Shown: in pieces, positions 1-10,910 of the stretch
Position numbering within the stretch: the first letter of the stretch is position 1
How the letters are laid out: each line of letters starts with the position of its first letter
From: Melastoma dodecandrum
Taxonomy: Eukaryota; Streptophyta; Magnoliopsida; Myrtales; Melastomataceae
Assembly (NCBI GenBank): GCA_029817715.1
Contig: JARUPY010000538.1
Span: 6,944,001 to 7,008,000, forward strand
DNA length: 64,000 bases
Direction: 5' to 3'
Position numbers and translations under genes: made by a program
The notes under the pieces: model-generated
Told to the model about the DNA's origin: nothing
The model's database searches: none
The model's input: the letters and a program-made list of their open reading frames with translations, nothing else

Positions 1-957
1 ATGTGGGTCTGTAATATACTGGTTAGTCGCAAACTGCACGCACTCCCTTAGCATTCGAGGTCCTTTCTCGATCCTCGATCGACAAAAAAATAAAATAAAA
101 ATTTTTTCAAGACTGTCACCCATCGAGGATCATTCGATATGGAGAAGTCAGGGTAAAGCATCGTGCATAACCCCACTATTATGCTGGGAGACGACATAAG
201 GAAAACCCGAAGGTTCTCCGTCGTTTCCAAGCAGTGTTCTCGGCCTATGAGACTCCAAATGACCTCAAAAAAGTTTGGAAAGATGCGTAATCAAGCAAGG
301 AAGAGATACCATTGGATTTCGCATCGATCCGACATCGGACGGGAAAGTTACGACCTGTCGACTGCCTCCCCTGCATTTTGGCCAAGGTTGTGTTGCTCCA
401 CCGCTGCTCGGTTTGCATTCCAAGCCACATGTGAGGATTGAAACAAATTGGTCAACCATGCTCTAAGATGAAAGAGGGGTTGCATGATTATGAGTAAAAA
501 GATCGAAGACTCACCGAGGGGTTGCCTAGCCTCGGGGTGGCCCGAGAAAGAAGAAGGACGTCTAGGAGTCTGTTAGGAACCGCCTTGGGGCCGGTCCTTA
601 GATTGTGGCTGTGACAGAAGTGGGGTAGTAAAGAAGGGTGTCGGCAGGTCGGGAGGCTTTGGCTCGTCAATGCTAGAGAGGGAGAATCTTTGACTCTAGT
701 TTTGTGTGTGGAGAGGAGTTGGCCTCCGATTTCCCTAGACTCTGAGGATTGTGTCCCTCTCCCTGGTGTGTCCAGGTCTACATTATTTATTGGGAGCCAA
801 TAATGCTTTATTTGTTTATTTTTCAATTAGATTTGCCTGATTTCGTGTGATTTTTTAGATTTTTTTTGTAATTTTTCAGATTTTTCAGATTTTGAAGAAT
901 TTTCTCCTCCTAAGATTTTGTTTGTTTATGAAAAGTTTACAAAATTTGGGGTATTAC
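1..957. other. No gene recognised; degenerate repeat flank
   Basis: Only short overlapping reading frames are present, none with a family I recognise. The stretch from about 835 to 955 is rich in T and in ATTTTTCAGA-like words and leads directly into the Copia gag remnant. It is probably the decayed 5' part of that element (LTR or leader), but no primer-binding site or LTR border can be placed. Confidence 0.4.
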
Positions 958-959
958 AA

Positions 960-2225
960 ATGGTAAGATCTTTTCTTATTGGAAAATTCGAATGAATGCA
1001 TTTGTAGATGTAATCGACGATGATTTGTGGTCCTTCATAGAAGATTCTCCACTTTCTATACCGATTGATCTACAAATTGGCCTAGATGATCGTCCCTCAT
1101 GGAAATACCTGAGGACCAAATGACTCACTAAGACAGCTAAATACTCAATGTTTAGTGCTATGTCGAAAAGTGAATTTGTTAAAGTTTCTACTTGCACTTC
1201 GGGCAAGGAGATTTAGGATAAACTTGTCACCATGTATGTTGGGGCAAACCAGATTAGAGAATCTAAGATAAATTTCTTAATTCATCAATATAAAAACTTT
1301 ACCATGAAAGGTGAAGAATCTGTAGAACAAATGTTCTAGTGACTTAACCTCCTGGTTGATGCCTTAACTCTTTTAGGCAAACATTATACTAATTTCAATT
1401 TAGTGAAAGATTCTACGAACTCTGCCCAAGTCATGGAAAGCCAAGAAAATGGGTTTAGAAGAAGCTAAGGATCTTTCTACTCATCGATTAGATCAATTAA
1501 TGGGTTCTCTAATGTATTAGGAGATGGAAAGAGCCTCTCAGCTAGCATGAAAAGAGCTACAGTGGCTTTCAAATCATCACAAGAACCAACCGAAGGTTCT
1601 GATGATGAAACATAAGTTGATTCAGATGACGAACTTGTTGTGATTGCTAAGTGCATTCTGCGATTCGCATCCAAATGTCGCCTCAATAAAAACAAAGGTG
1701 AAATGATAGAAAAAACATGATAAGCAAAATTGCTCTAAGATTGGTCACTTGCTTTGAATGTAATAAGAGAGGATATTTCAGTACAAACTGTGCTTTACTT
1801 AAAGAGAAGGCCAAACCTTCTATATACACCAAACCCAAGAAAGCTATGATTGCTTGGGCATATATTGAAGATTCTAATTATGAGGAAGAACAAGCCCTTA
1901 TCTGCATAACTACTCACACAAAAACTCAAAATTCTACAGAAAGTCAACTTTGTCTTCGGACAGAAGCTACTGAAAATGAATGGTTTCTGGACAGTGGTTA
2001 CTCTAAGCACATGATTGGAGATCCATTTTAACACAAACCTTCTACGGAAAACATAGATGGTTACAAATCTTCTGTTCATGATTCTCAAAGAGAACCTGAA
2101 CAAATAGTTGAAAATTCTCACGAGGTATTATCCTCAGCTCAAAATAATCAACAATTGGCTGGCATTCTCACCAAACCTCTTGATAAGGAGAAATTATTCT
2201 TTTTTTAGGACAGAATTGGGAATTT
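960..2225 (+). pseudogene. Copia gag-protease joined to pol C-terminus (deleted polyprotein)
   Basis: From about 960 the frame reads a UBN2/DUF4219-type gag start (YWKIRMNAF, then DLWSFIEDSP), interrupted by stops near 1122, 1213 and 1337. A separate open frame at 1717-2031 carries a zinc knuckle CFECNKRGYFSTNC, in which the usual histidine is replaced by tyrosine, followed by WFLDSGYSKHM, the aspartic-protease DSG region. About 130 bp later the frame reads LAGILTKPLDKE, the motif found at the very end of plant Copia pol. Integrase, reverse transcriptase and most of RNase H, normally about 3 kb, are therefore gone. The protein cannot be functional. Confidence 0.7.
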
Positions 2226-2803
2226 CTTATCCATTTTAATCAAAGATATGTTGTACAGTAGTTCAACGTTCTGTATGAAATATCTTTTGAATCTTGATCG
2301 AAATGTATTTCCAAATGAGTATTCTCGACAATATTATTCTAGAGAATATCTTGTCAATAAAGAATCTATTTCCATGAATGTAGATTCTCTTAGAAGAAAC
2401 TACATATAGAAGGTTCTGCCTTTTATGAATGTTTAATTCGATACATCTATTTCGATAATAACCAAATTTGTTCCTTAACTATGGAAATGTACGTTAAGAA
2501 AATCATAAATAATATATTTTAGATTTTCTTAATAAATTCTCTAAGGATTATTTATTTTAACTTCTGTAGGAGCTCGGAACAGAATGTTAACCCTCAGTCT
2601 GTGAAAACTATTTCCTAATTTAGGGAACTCTTCGAAAATCTAAGTTATCTCATTTTCTAACTCACAAGAATCGTATATTCTTGTTTAAATTAGGGAATTT
2701 TTAATAGCCTCAATTATACAACTTAGGGAAATAAAATATTTTATTTTCTAAACCTAACCCCCTTCTTCTCCATCGTGCTTTCAACCACATTATAAAAACA
2801 CAC

Positions 2804-3297
2804 TTGAGAAATCCAAGGAGGAATTTCGTCCTTCCTTCCCCAAATGGATTGGTTTCTCTTATCCGATTTTGCATGATGGTACCTAAGAGCAAGTCGGGCA
2901 CTCGTCGTTCTTTCTCCATCATGGCCACGCCTCCACCAGTTGACATTGGTTCGACCAACCCGTCCTCTCCGTGGATGACGAGAAAACTGCGTCTGAGCAA
3001 CTGGTAATCACCAAGGACTTGATCTTCGAGACCGAGGAGACCTCCAAGGAAGCTCTGGCTGAACAGCACGAGGAAACTCCTCCTTTCAAGGAACTTCCTG
3101 CACAAAAGGAGATTCTAGAGGATGCTGTCTTGCGGCCTCTGATCCTGTCCTCAAAGATTATTAGGATATGTGATGCTAAGTTGCTACCTGAACTGAAGAG
3201 ATTCACTATCGCAAAGAGCTTATCGCGAATCTCTCTCCCTTCGTCACCCATCAGGAAGCTCCTGCGTGACAATCTCGAGGCGCCTCCTATAAAGTAA
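2804..3297 (+). pseudogene. Hypothetical ORF downstream of Copia pol (env-like position)
   Basis: Two overlapping frames (2804-3007 and 2971-3297) together encode roughly 160 residues, but a frame change near 2975 separates a basic, Pro-rich start (KSKSGTRRSF, then TPPPVDIG) from an acidic Glu-rich stretch (ETEETSKEALAEQHEE). It lies between the end of pol and the purine-rich tracts, where Sirevirus-type Copia elements can carry an extra ORF. I see no signal peptide or membrane segment and recognise no family. It could also be captured host sequence or chance. Confidence 0.3.
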
Positions 3298-3491
3298 TGC
3301 CTTATATGGTTCTTCCATCAGTACCTTTGACCAGATCCGATAGAAATCTTAATGATTTTGCTATGGTTTTGATGTATAAGTGTCTCTAAGACACGGCTAA
3401 CCCGTTTTTAAAAAGACTATTTCTACCTTCTACAATTATGGTTTATATTCTGTAGAGCCATTCTTCTGCTTTTGTACATTTTACTCTTTTT

Positions 3492-3578
3492 GATACGACA
3501 AAAAGGGGAGAGACAAAAAAGGGAAGAGATTTTGGAGATATTTAGAAAAATTAGGAAGTAACAATTAAGGGGGAGATA
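3492..3578 (+). other. Purine-rich tracts (candidate polypurine tract)
   Basis: Runs such as ACAAAAAGGGGAGAGAC and TTAAGGGGGAGATAGAC lie just ahead of a TG start at about 3584. A G-rich purine tract directly before a TG is the expected plus-strand priming site next to a Copia 3' LTR. Confidence 0.45.
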
Positions 3579-3583
3579 GACAA

Positions 3584-5919
3584 TGAGATATAACCAAACT
3601 AATTCTCAAAAACCTCGAGAATTCTTGAATATTTAGCGGGATAGAAGGTTAGTCCACTATGTGGTATATCAACCTTCTATAGGGCATGCAAAATTTGAGT
3701 ACAATTCATTTTTGCTGAGAGTGCAGAAGCACATACTACTATCGGGCTAAATATACAGGAGCCTTGTCCATGTAATCTGTTCAAGCTATATGCTTATACA
3801 GATACAGAATGTCAGACTCTTACCTTGTTAAAGCTTCTATAAACGTATCACACTCTCGAAGTACTTACCTTGGTACATCATCTTGCATTAACATATATCT
3901 ATGGAATTGTCATCATCAAAAATAGGAAGATTGTTGATATGGTTTTGATAATGAGTCGTACAGCAGATTGACCTACTATGACCTTATAGGAGCTGAGTTG
4001 ACCGTTATAAAAGCATGACAATAGTAAACTTCTACAACTTAGATATCCTTCATAAAATAAGAAAAATATCGTGAAAATATTTTCTAAATCCTCCAATGAT
4101 CATTCCAGATCGAATGATGTGAATATTTCCATAATTAGATATTTTAATATCAATTGTTAATTAATTATTAATTATCTTAATTATTTTATTAATTCAAAAT
4201 AGGAATATTCTTAGTAGTATTATTTGAATTAATATTAAACTATTTATCAGGTAAAACATACCATAAAAGTCAAATATAATATAATTTTCCTTTTTACAAA
4301 AATCATATTGTTAAACTTGAAAATTTCTTATTGACTTTCTGTCATGAGATTTAGTTAATAAGAAACAGTCTTCAATCATGAAAATGATATTGTTAGTGTC
4401 AGATGCATTGATTAACTAATATGGAACGTTTCAACTCATTTTGAAAATAAATCATTGACTATTTCCATCTATAGGAAGTCGATGATCTGACTGGATCAAA
4501 CCTTCTGTAGTGCTCTATCTTGGGATTAAATTATCCAATCAACGTTAAATTAATTTTGGATATTCCCAAACGGATCTATGCACTATATAATGATAAAATT
4601 TCTTATACAGGAAATTAAATATCTTTTCCTTCCAACTATAGAAAGTCGTTGACACAATCATTCTCAACTTTCTGTAATGTGTTATGTTGGGATGGGAGCA
4701 TCCGATTGATACGAAATCAATCCGAGATTGTCCCAAATTGATTTATGCATTATGAAAATGCCACTGGTCGCATTTTACTTTTAGTAAAATAAACTTCCTT
4801 AATAATACAAGGATGAAGATGTTCTATAAAATGGAAAACCCAAAAATAATTTAGTTGGTCGGTTGTGTGTACGGTTGTGTGTGTTGAGCGTGCAGGATGA
4901 AGTCTCCATGGGAGTGCTCTCACAGGAGGTGACTACAGCAGGTTCGACGTTGTTGAAGCCGCTCCGGAGACGCTAGTGGTTACGGATCTGAGGGACTCGA
5001 CTGGAACACTATCCGTACGTAGGACTGCATGCAATAGGGCCTGGGGAGAAGGGTGCTAGTTAGCGAGTCGGCATACAGAGTTTGTCGGAGAGGAGTCTAT
5101 TTCATGCGTAAGAGGTTAGGGGGACTGGGGGTGACTGCAGTCCTTCTGTAGTCTATTATTTTGTTTGTTTATTGTGTTTGCAGCAGGTGTGTCTTGATAA
5201 AGCCACTCTGTAGGCGTTGGTGACTGCGGATCTGAAGACTTGGCCTAGAAAATGTCCGTAACGTCGTGCTGCGTGCAGCAGGACCTTGGGAAAAGGTTGT
5301 TGGTTGGCGAGTCGGCGTACAACAGCACCAGTAGAATGAGTCCGTAGCAGGTGCACATGCGGAGGGACTGGTAACCTCCTGTAGACGTTTATCTTTTGTT
5401 TTGCAGGTTAAATCGAAAATACAAAAAGAGAAGTCCACCAGACGGATCCACGAAAAGGGTAGCCCGCTACTGAGTCATAGAAGGCTGAAGCTTTCAGTGA
5501 GGGTTCTGTGCTTGTTGAGTCTGGTTGATTTCCTTGTGATTCGACCTGGATGCATTCCAATCTCAGCAAGAGAGTTTCTTACATTGGTTAAGTTAATTTT
5601 ACCATCCCGTGGTTAAGGAAATTGTGTTATTATACTACATAATGTTTTACCTTTTACAATGTAATCATTATTTCAAAGTATTAATGAAGACGGTCGAAGG
5701 TGGATGCAGGTGTATTTGCCGAACTACTATAAAACCTTTGTGTTCTATGAATTCATTTCGAAATCCATTGTATATGTTCTGTAACTATATAAGCCTGAAT
5801 GAATGTGCTGTTTTAGAGCAACTTGTTTTCGCCGTAAGAATTGTGACAAAAAGTTAAATAAATCTTTAATTGGACTTAACACTAATCCACCCCCTCTTAC
5901 GGTAATCTTTGTACCAACA
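3584..5919 (+). repeat. Probable Copia 3' LTR (about 2.3 kb)
   Basis: The segment starts with TG after a polypurine tract and ends with a C-rich run (CCACCCCCTCTTAC) followed closely by CCAACA, an ending common to plant Copia LTRs. A TATA-like TCTATAAAATGG lies near 4832, inside the LTR. It contains a diverged tandem duplication with a 244-bp offset. There is no second LTR to compare with, so both borders are inferred. Confidence 0.45.
4955..5375 (+). repeat. Diverged tandem duplication, 244-bp offset
   Basis: The segment beginning GAAGCCGCTCCGGAGACGCT at 4955 recurs as AAAGCCACTCTGTAGGCGTT at 5199. The two copies stay in register: GCGAGTCGGC occurs at 5063 and again at 5307. Both copies differ by many substitutions, so the duplication is old. 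It lies inside the probable LTR. Confidence 0.7.
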
Positions 5920-6238
5920 TTAAACAAGTGTTCTCATGTAAGTTTGTTCAGATCAATGAATCCATTTCTTTTCTTTTAGTTTGACTGGCGACCATGTTCG
6001 TCTTCCACGCTCCATCGAACTCTTCGACGGCTCGCATTTTCGTCATTTATCTTCTAATAGTAAATCGTGTGCAAACAGTTGTCTTTTTCTTCAAACAGTA
6101 AATCGTGTACAAACAACTCCAAGAATGAAGAGAAATTTGACATATACAATTCCAATTTGACATGTTTCGGGATTAGAAACTACGACTAATATGAACAAAG
6201 AAATTAACTCTATAACGTTATGTTCATGGCGGAGGGCC
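5920..6238. other. Spacer between Copia LTR and SAUR gene
   Basis: About 320 bp of AT-rich sequence without a recognisable gene. It contains a TGGCGACC box at 5986-5993, a word that recurs as a primer-binding-site-like motif elsewhere in the window. The right half should include the SAUR 3' UTR and polyadenylation region. Confidence 0.4.
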
Positions 6239-6724
6239 TTAGCATTGTGTCTGCTTCATAGTCTGGCAACAAAACGTGTTCTGTACTCCGAGACCCGAAT
6301 CGGAACAGTAACCGTTGTAGCTGACACTCGAACCTCCCCCTTTTTCTAGTTTCTGGCCCTTCTTCTCCGTAATCATTTCTAGGACGTGCTCGAACACGAT
6401 CACATCGCAGGGAATCCTTAGGACTCCCTTTTGATGGAATCCAAACTCTTCCTCTGCCTCCCTCAACAGTTCCCTAAACAAAGGGTGGCCAAGGAACTTG
6501 GTCGGCACGGTGAACCGCTTCTGAACTTCCCCAACCAACAAGGAAAAGCAGCCCCTGGGAATGATAGCGGATGCCTTTTCCTCCGAGGGGAGCGACGACG
6601 GCCTTCTCAGGGAGCTGGAACCATTCCCCGAGGAGGAACCCACATTTTTACATCTTCTGAAGATCTGGAGCCACAGAACGACATTGAAAACCTTGTTCGA
6701 GGGCTTTTTCGGTGGGTAATCCAT
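6239..6724 (-). CDS. SAUR family auxin-responsive protein, 161 aa, intronless
   Basis: Small Auxin Up RNA family: plant-specific proteins linked to auxin-induced cell expansion; many inhibit PP2C.D phosphatases. The family core is clear in the middle of the protein: PRGCFSLLVG, then RFTVP, HPLFRELLREAEEEFGF, GVLRIPCDV and F-EHVL. The single exon fits the family. The N-terminus is basic, with a Ser-rich linker at about residues 26-45. The C-terminal tail after the core is unusual in holding several Cys (GYCSDSG, NTFCCQT). The frame stays open to an ATG at 6869-6871, but the TATA-like element at 6829-6838 lies downstream of that ATG. The ATG at 6722-6724, which gives MDYPPKKP, is therefore the better start. 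Family membership is near certain; the exact member is not assigned. Confidence 0.9.
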   Translation of the reverse strand: MDYPPKKPSNKVFNVVLWLQIFRRCKNVGSSSGNGSSSLRRPSSLPSEEKASAIIPRGCFSLLVGEVQKRFTVPTKFLGHPLFRELLREAEEEFGFHQKGVLRIPCDVIVFEHVLEMITEKKGQKLEKGGGSSVSYNGYCSDSGLGVQNTFCCQTMKQTQC

Positions 6725-6828
6725 TATAGACGTGAATCCGCAACCGCTGAACCTTCCACAATGTATTGTCGACAATAATATTAGGTGAGGAGGTTGAAGG
6801 TGTTGGTGAGGGGAGATGGAATGCCAAC

Positions 6829-6838
6829 TTATATATAA
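6829..6838 (-). promoter_or_regulatory. TATA box candidate for the SAUR gene
   Basis: On the minus strand the sequence reads TTATATATAA about 105 bp upstream of the preferred SAUR start codon. This leaves room for a 5' UTR of roughly 70-80 bases. It decides the start: the upstream in-frame ATG at 6869-6871 would lie outside the transcript. Confidence 0.6.
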
Positions 6839-6874
6839 GGTATGGAGACGACTAGTCTTTGGATAATTCATAAT

Positions 6875-7499
6875 ATTATGCTATAAGCAATGCCAACAAC
6901 ATCATGTGAGGACAATGGAAAGGTCAACCGTTCCTACTTATAGAAAATAGCAACTTTACGTCAATTAAGATAATATCATTCGATATATAATTTCCTTAAC
7001 CCAAATATAAAAGCCAACTCGACTCGAATAAAATTATCCTGCCTTATAACTCGAATTTATCTATTGACATGCACGTCTCCTCTTTCTACTAAGACCGACG
7101 ACGGCTGAGTTGATTGATATACACGTGACTTGTTGAACTAAACCATATATTATAATATCGCCGGCCTTGGTAATGGATGCACGATTACAAAGAATAAGAC
7201 TAGTCTTCCTAATAAAGATTAAGAATAAAGAAGATTATTGTTGAAGAAATATTATGAGGTTGACTGCATCTATTCGTTCGTAAGTAGTATACGTATTTGA
7301 TTTCATTTATATAATCTATGGGTAAGACGTAGTACTAAACCTTTTCGAAATGTCACCAGCGCGGCACACAATGAATACAAATAATTCTAAATATTCGGTC
7401 ATAAAACACTGTTGGCATGGCAAAAAATTTTGGGCCTAATTTAATTATGACTCGTGTATAAACTTATTTTAATATAGCCCATCAAAGTAAGAACAGGGA
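6875..7499. other. SAUR upstream region, no other gene
   Basis: AT-rich intergenic DNA that would act as the SAUR promoter side. A perfect G-box core, CACGTG, is present at 7132-7137. No exact TGTCTC auxin-response element was noticed close to the TATA box, although I did not search exhaustively. No gene recognised. Confidence 0.4.
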
Positions 7500-8250
7500 A
7501 TACAAGCGCGTACTAAGCCTACGGCACATAAGTCTGCGAAGAAGGAAACACTCCTATGTCTACGAAGATAAGAAAATATATTGATTCCGATATTTTAGGA
7601 AAATTGGTTATGGGGCCACGTTCCCATGATTTGAGACGGCTTTCAGATGGAGAAAAATCAGGAAAAACATGGTGTATACCTACGCATATCATATTCAATA
7701 TAAAAAGGAAGAAGATTCTCTTAACAAAAACGGACGACAATCAAATCAGACACATTTTGCATTGATCGTCAACCTTTAGTTTTAGAAGCAAGGGTCCAGA
7801 CCCCGACCTGGGTGAACTCGCAAGGGTTCTTGGTCTTCACTTCCACCATCAATGTGAGCAACCGTAGCTCTGGTAACCAACCTCCGTCATCACTTCCCCA
7901 TCGGGGCGAGCAACCGTAACCCTGTCAGCCGATCCCCGCCTTCACTCCATCGTCTTGGTACGCAACCGTAGCCTCGACACCAAAGCTCCGCCTTCGTTCC
8001 ACCATCCGGCATCCACATCCGTTACTACCTTCTACCATACTCCATCCGCCATCCCTCCAGAAGTCAATTTCCACCACTCCAGTTTGCAAGTCTACGACGC
8101 CAGCAACAAGTCTACGGCGTCACCACCATTTGCACCAGCAGCTTTTATTTGTTTTTATGGCTGTAAGCTTTTCAGTTATATTGTAAGACATCATTTGATT
8201 TTGTTTTATCAATTCAACTCATCTTCTTCTTTACTGGCGACCTATCCGAA
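7500..8250 (+). repeat. LTR-like remnant with TATA-like and PBS-like words
   Basis: A TATA-like CAATATAAAAAGG lies near 7692. It is followed by pyrimidine-rich transcribed-looking sequence with a 52-bp tandem repeat, then TTACTGGCGACC at 8231-8242, which resembles the primer-binding-site region after Gypsy 5' LTRs. No coding domain follows, so this is at best a solo or decayed LTR. The open frame at 7955-8263 is low-complexity (His, Ser, Pro rich) and is not accepted as a gene. Confidence 0.3.
7806..8013 (+). repeat. 52-bp degenerate tandem repeat, about 3-4 copies
   Basis: GCAACCGTA recurs at exactly 52-bp steps (7858, 7910, 7962), each time followed or preceded by CTTC-ACTTCC/CCATC-type sequence. 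A weaker copy precedes the first. Copies are diverged but remain in register. Confidence 0.7.
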
Positions 8251-8317
8251 TTCCTGTGAGTAATCGTGTCAAATATTCCCAACGTGATCCGTCTCGACGC
8301 GAACACACACCAAGATG

Positions 8318-8680
8318 TATGATAAGTGTATGTGTACATTATTCATACAATACTTATACATATATACGTTTACAGTACAATGTCAAAACATGTACATATT
8401 GTCTTATTTCGTACATATGTACAAGAATTAGACTTCATACCTATAGTAATGTACGAAAAATGTATAAATATACATTACTCGTACATTAATTGTACACATG
8501 TATGAAATATGTACGATGTTCAAAAATGTACATATCACAAGATTTTTCGTAAAAATACATAGTACGAAAAGTGTACAAGATATGTACAAAATTAAGGTCG
8601 GTGCTTGCGTCAAATATACGAAAGTCACGTAAGCTATCGTGCATTTATACGAAAACTAACTTCAGCTTCGTACAAGTCGG
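8318..8680. repeat. AT-rich cluster of GTAC-centred words (TGTACA, GTACGAA)
   Basis: TGTAC/GTACA words recur throughout, and TTCGTAC or its complement GTACGAA occurs at 8408, 8451, 8562 and 8667. Short palindromes such as GTACATATGTAC are present. The same heptamer is concentrated again near 15.5-15.8 kb. No protein is credible here. Confidence 0.55.
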
Positions 8681-10910
8681 AGGCCCGAAGTATTTTCTAC
8701 GGTTTTGAGTGCGCAGGAGAATGTTGGACCGGTCAAAATAGACAGCCATATATTTATGGATATAATTGTTACTATTCTAAAAAACTCCACGCTTACAGAT
8801 TCGAATGGTTTCATCTAAAACCTACTTGCGGCTACGTTCTTCCCGTACTTATTTTACTAGGCGTCAGTTATTCGGGTACTCGGACACGTGTCGTAGCTCG
8901 GTAAGTCCACATTCGCCGTGACGTATTTAATGGGGACTTAAGCATCGAAACAAATAAACACAACGATCGAAGGAATGTACGTAGCAACTTCAAGAAGTGT
9001 TTTTATTATCTTTTGGCCCGCGTTTACCAAAAATGGTGACTTCTTTCATGATGAAGTTCCCCGAGGATGACTTTTTGAAGCCGACCCTTTTGTATTTTTT
9101 CCCTCGAGTCGCCGCGCTAAGATGCTAAAACAAATCGGACCGGGCGATCGTTTATTCTACGAATGATGTTTTTACGCCTTTGGTCATCTGACCACCGGGG
9201 CCAAACCCCGATTATGAACTTTACTGTGGTCCGCGACGAATTTCTCCATGGGTCGTTTGAGGACAACATCATGATATTTTTAAGGCATATGCTTTCTTAA
9301 ACGTTATCCACCTTAAAAGAAAACCTTATTCTTTTCAGCGGATACATCTTATGACTTTTGACCGCCTTTTATCCTTTCAAATTGAAATAATTTGTTGATC
9401 CCTGTATTATTCCTTGGTTCTCATCGGGATATGGAATTTTTAATCTCCGTCTTCGAAAATTCAGTGAAAATAAATTCATCAGTCAACTTTAAGAGAAGTG
9501 GCGTGACCTCCTCACATTTTGTCTAATGAAATTATTTCAATCATTTTTATTATCTTTATTTTCGCCAATCCACTCATTGTATTCTTTGTTTTAAGTTTTC
9601 TCGCATCTATGAAATGAAAATCGATTACTACATCAAAATCTCCGAGCGTTGGCGTCTTTAAATTATTGTAGAAGTCAATTTTCTTTTAATATCAAATAAA
9701 AAATTAAGTGAAACTATAACCTCTAATTATTATACTTTTTTTCTTAAAACAAATAATCGTCGACTACTTCAAATAAAGGCACCGCATATTAGGTAGTATA
9801 ATGGTCGACTGGATCATGTAATGAAGCAGTGTAAAAATACTTGTCCCTTAACCATGACCATGTGCTTACGTCACCATTATATTGGAATAATAATAATTTT
9901 GGTCAAAAAGATCAGCTGTTGTTTTTTATCCGAGTTGAAAAGAATACTGAGGACAAACATTAGAAAAAAAAAAGAAGAAGAAGAAGGAATGCGGTTAACC
10001 TCCAAATCAATTATTGAGGAAGTAATTCCACCGCTTTTAAGATTTGTGGTAATTATATATACATATATACTTTTTTTAATTATAAAGCTTTACGGTTTAT
10101 ATTATAAAAGAATTTTTTAGTGTTGTTTGGAAAACTCTAGGCACCATTGCGAGATTTAACACAACTATACATGCCCTACCTTTTAGAATAAAGTATTTCG
10201 AAAGTGTGATATCTTCGCAACAGTTTAGCCACAAGTTTCGAGGAAAATTATAGTATACAGTCTCAAGATCATGCTTGCAAGTTATTCTAATCAAAGTTAT
10301 TAATCCATCCCATTTATTGTACAAGATATTACCTAACAACCTAAGCTTTTAAGTCAAACAAGATTTTTACTGCATGATATTAAAGCGATCCTAGATTTAG
10401 ACATCCGTGTATGTAAATGCTGGCCTAATTCGACTCTAGAAGACGTGTTAAATTATATAATACAAATCAAACCTAGCTCGTTGGAGTTTCTACGAATGTT
10501 CATCACTCGATTCAGTATTTGAAAGTTTATTTTTGTTGGTTTACCCCTTTTGTTGTGGGCTCTTATTTTTGTCGTCCAAAGTGTTCTACGAATCAATGGG
10601 GCCGGTTTGAATGGGGCCTAAATTCTTCCTTCCATAAAAATCACTAGTAACTCGTTCATGAAGTTGTTGGAGGGCGAGGGCTGGGCATGGAGAGAGATGG
10701 GATTCCGGCCCTGAAATTCGCAGCGTCCCGTGTCGTGCCGGACTTTAGATTTCATTTCAACGTACGTCAGGCGCACATGTTATACTTCATGGCCAATTTT
10801 GTTTCAATCCATTCATCCACAACAACAGCAGAGGACCTTCAGGACAGATGTGGAAACTGTCTAAATGGCCCTCTTAAGTCAGAGTCTGGTCCCCTATTGT
10901 GATTCGAAAT
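8681..10910. other. Intergenic, no gene recognised
   Basis: About 2.2 kb of mainly AT-rich DNA with frequent stops in all frames. The short frames at 8605-8904, 9821-10120 and 10687-10902 show no recognisable motif. The last 100-200 bp are likely the 3' flank of the DUF599 gene on the minus strand. Confidence 0.5.

Larger units (their letters stand above)
958..5919 (+). mobile_element. Copia (Ty1) LTR retrotransposon relic, internally deleted
   Basis: Seen in order: gag-type sequence, a zinc knuckle, a protease-like motif, the last residues of a pol RNase H, a non-pol ORF, purine-rich tracts, and a long LTR-like segment ending in a C-rich run and CAACA. This is the order expected of a plant Copia element, possibly Sirevirus-like given the extra ORF and long LTR. 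Integrase, reverse transcriptase and most of RNase H are missing, so the element is dead. No 5' LTR is visible, so it is also truncated at the left or extends beyond the window. Boundaries are approximate. Confidence 0.6.

Noticed and set aside
48..230. Apparent similarity between the sequence near 130-230 and 7600-7700
   Set aside because: Only scattered words (ATGGAGAA, TCAGG) match; no sustained alignment by eye.
488..826. 112-residue minus-strand frame
   Set aside because: Low-complexity Leu/Ser/Arg composition, no motif, in degenerate repeat sequence.
7955..8263. 102-residue plus-strand frame
   Set aside because: Composition follows the 52-bp tandem repeat and pyrimidine-rich LTR-like sequence; no recognisable domain.
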